Positions 58,094-58,323 of a stretch of 58,323 nucleotides of DNA are shown here, in pieces; the first letter of the stretch is position 1, and each line of letters begins with the position of its first letter. Location of the stretch: NCBI RefSeq assembly GCF_002250625.1, contig NZ_NMVQ01000011.1:1-58323 (forward strand). The letters run 5' to 3'. A program made the position numbers and the translations under genes. Origin of the DNA: Enemella dayhoffiae. GTDB taxonomy: Bacteria > Actinomycetota > Actinomycetes > Propionibacteriales > Propionibacteriaceae. Under the pieces are notes generated by a model. It made no database searches. It was not told the DNA's origin and saw only the letters and a list, made by a program, of their open reading frames with translations.

Positions 58094-58169
58094 CTGTTGC
58101 TGGCTATGACGTTGTTGACAGCGTCGCCCCGACTGGGGTCTCTCCGATCTGTAACTTGGTGGCGGCAGC

Positions 58170-58323
58170 TCAGGCGAATGCTCGCCGAAGTGCACTGGCC
58201 TCTCCGCGGAGTTCACCTGCATCGAACGCTTGGTCGACGGTGAGCGCGCCCGCGACGAGGCCTACGACGGTATCGGCCTCGGCCACCAGAACGGTCTTCG
58301 GTAAGTGGTCGTCGCCGATGCGC
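58170..58323 (-). CDS. Partial ORF, C-terminus of an unidentified protein
   Basis: A minus-strand frame enters at the right edge and ends at TGA 58170-58172. It reads DDHLPKTVLVAEADTVVGLV, then AGALTVDQAFDAGELRGEAS, ALRRAFA. The V-A-E-A-D-T-V-V-G piece could belong to a GNAT acetyltransferase, but this is a guess. The 76 bp between tatB and this frame show no clear terminator. Confidence 0.4.
   Translation of the reverse strand, partial: RIGDDHLPKTVLVAEADTVVGLVAGALTVDQAFDAGELRGEASALRRAFA

Overview
The window is GC-rich actinobacterial chromosome. It carries a mycothiol gene (mshB), an FdxA 7Fe ferredoxin, a succinylase-type DAP/lysine set (dapC, dapD, dapE, dapA), divergent glgA/glgC, a DUF3117 microprotein, monomeric isocitrate dehydrogenase, a SigE-type ECF module and many leaderless genes. 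Gene content and the very frequent palindrome GGCGTACGCC suggest Propionibacteriales, perhaps Propionibacteriaceae, but the genus cannot be fixed from this sequence.

Positions 1-11290 are a decaying accessory island. A minus-strand heat-shock operon reads hsp20 (remnant), dnaK, grpE, cbpA-type dnaJ, cbpM, clpB, a thioredoxin, a UBP zinc-finger protein and a CNBD thioredoxin-reductase gene. The chaperone core from dnaK to clpB is intact. The redox tail is damaged: thioredoxin and the UBP protein each carry a TGG-to-TGA change directly before a Cys codon, and the last gene is cut by an apparent IS256-type element at the left edge. Upstream lie a HAIR-like operator, an ISL3 transposase remnant fused in frame to a relaxase remnant, two degraded copies of a two-gene unit of unknown (possibly immunity) function, and an orphan frameshifted vapC.

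Positions 11410-31175 are core-like: alpha/beta hydrolase, DUF5997 with a divergent LysR-effector-domain protein, DUF1801 duplication, NagD-type HAD phosphatase, DUF488, GNAT, glutamine amidotransferase, MMPL exporter, isocitrate dehydrogenase, an extracellular metalloprotease-like protein, FMN reductase and an MFS transporter. Then comes an AbiEi/PD-(D/E)XK-like gene flanked by two copies, exactly 1200 bp apart, of a ~136-bp three-tier palindromic element. An F420-type LLM oxidoreductase and aminopeptidase N follow.

Positions 31176-38873 are a complete oligopeptide ABC importer operon (two paralogous lipoprotein receptors, two permeases, two ATPases) preceded by a consensus CRP/GlxR-like site and a sigma-A-type promoter. 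Positions 38895-46346 hold mshB, a flavin reductase, a VanW-type wall protein, fdxA-dapC, a lytic-transglycosylase-like protein and dapD. Positions 46398-49514 hold an AT-rich perfect palindrome, a DUF2975 remnant, an XRE regulator, dapE, a LOG-family protein, a DivIVA-domain protein and DUF3117. Positions 49680-54121 hold glgA/glgC, an O-methyltransferase, a biotinyl-domain protein and dapA. Positions 54202-58093 are an envelope-stress module: sigE, an anti-sigma factor with an RseB-like extension, an HtrA protease and tatB.

Two genome-scale signals stand out. At least 14 genes have a TANNNT -10 box only 6-7 nt before the start codon, so they are leaderless. The 10-bp palindrome GGCGTACGCC occurs 13 times in the core and was not seen in the island. 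Several convergent gene ends carry short repeat arrays or large palindromes.
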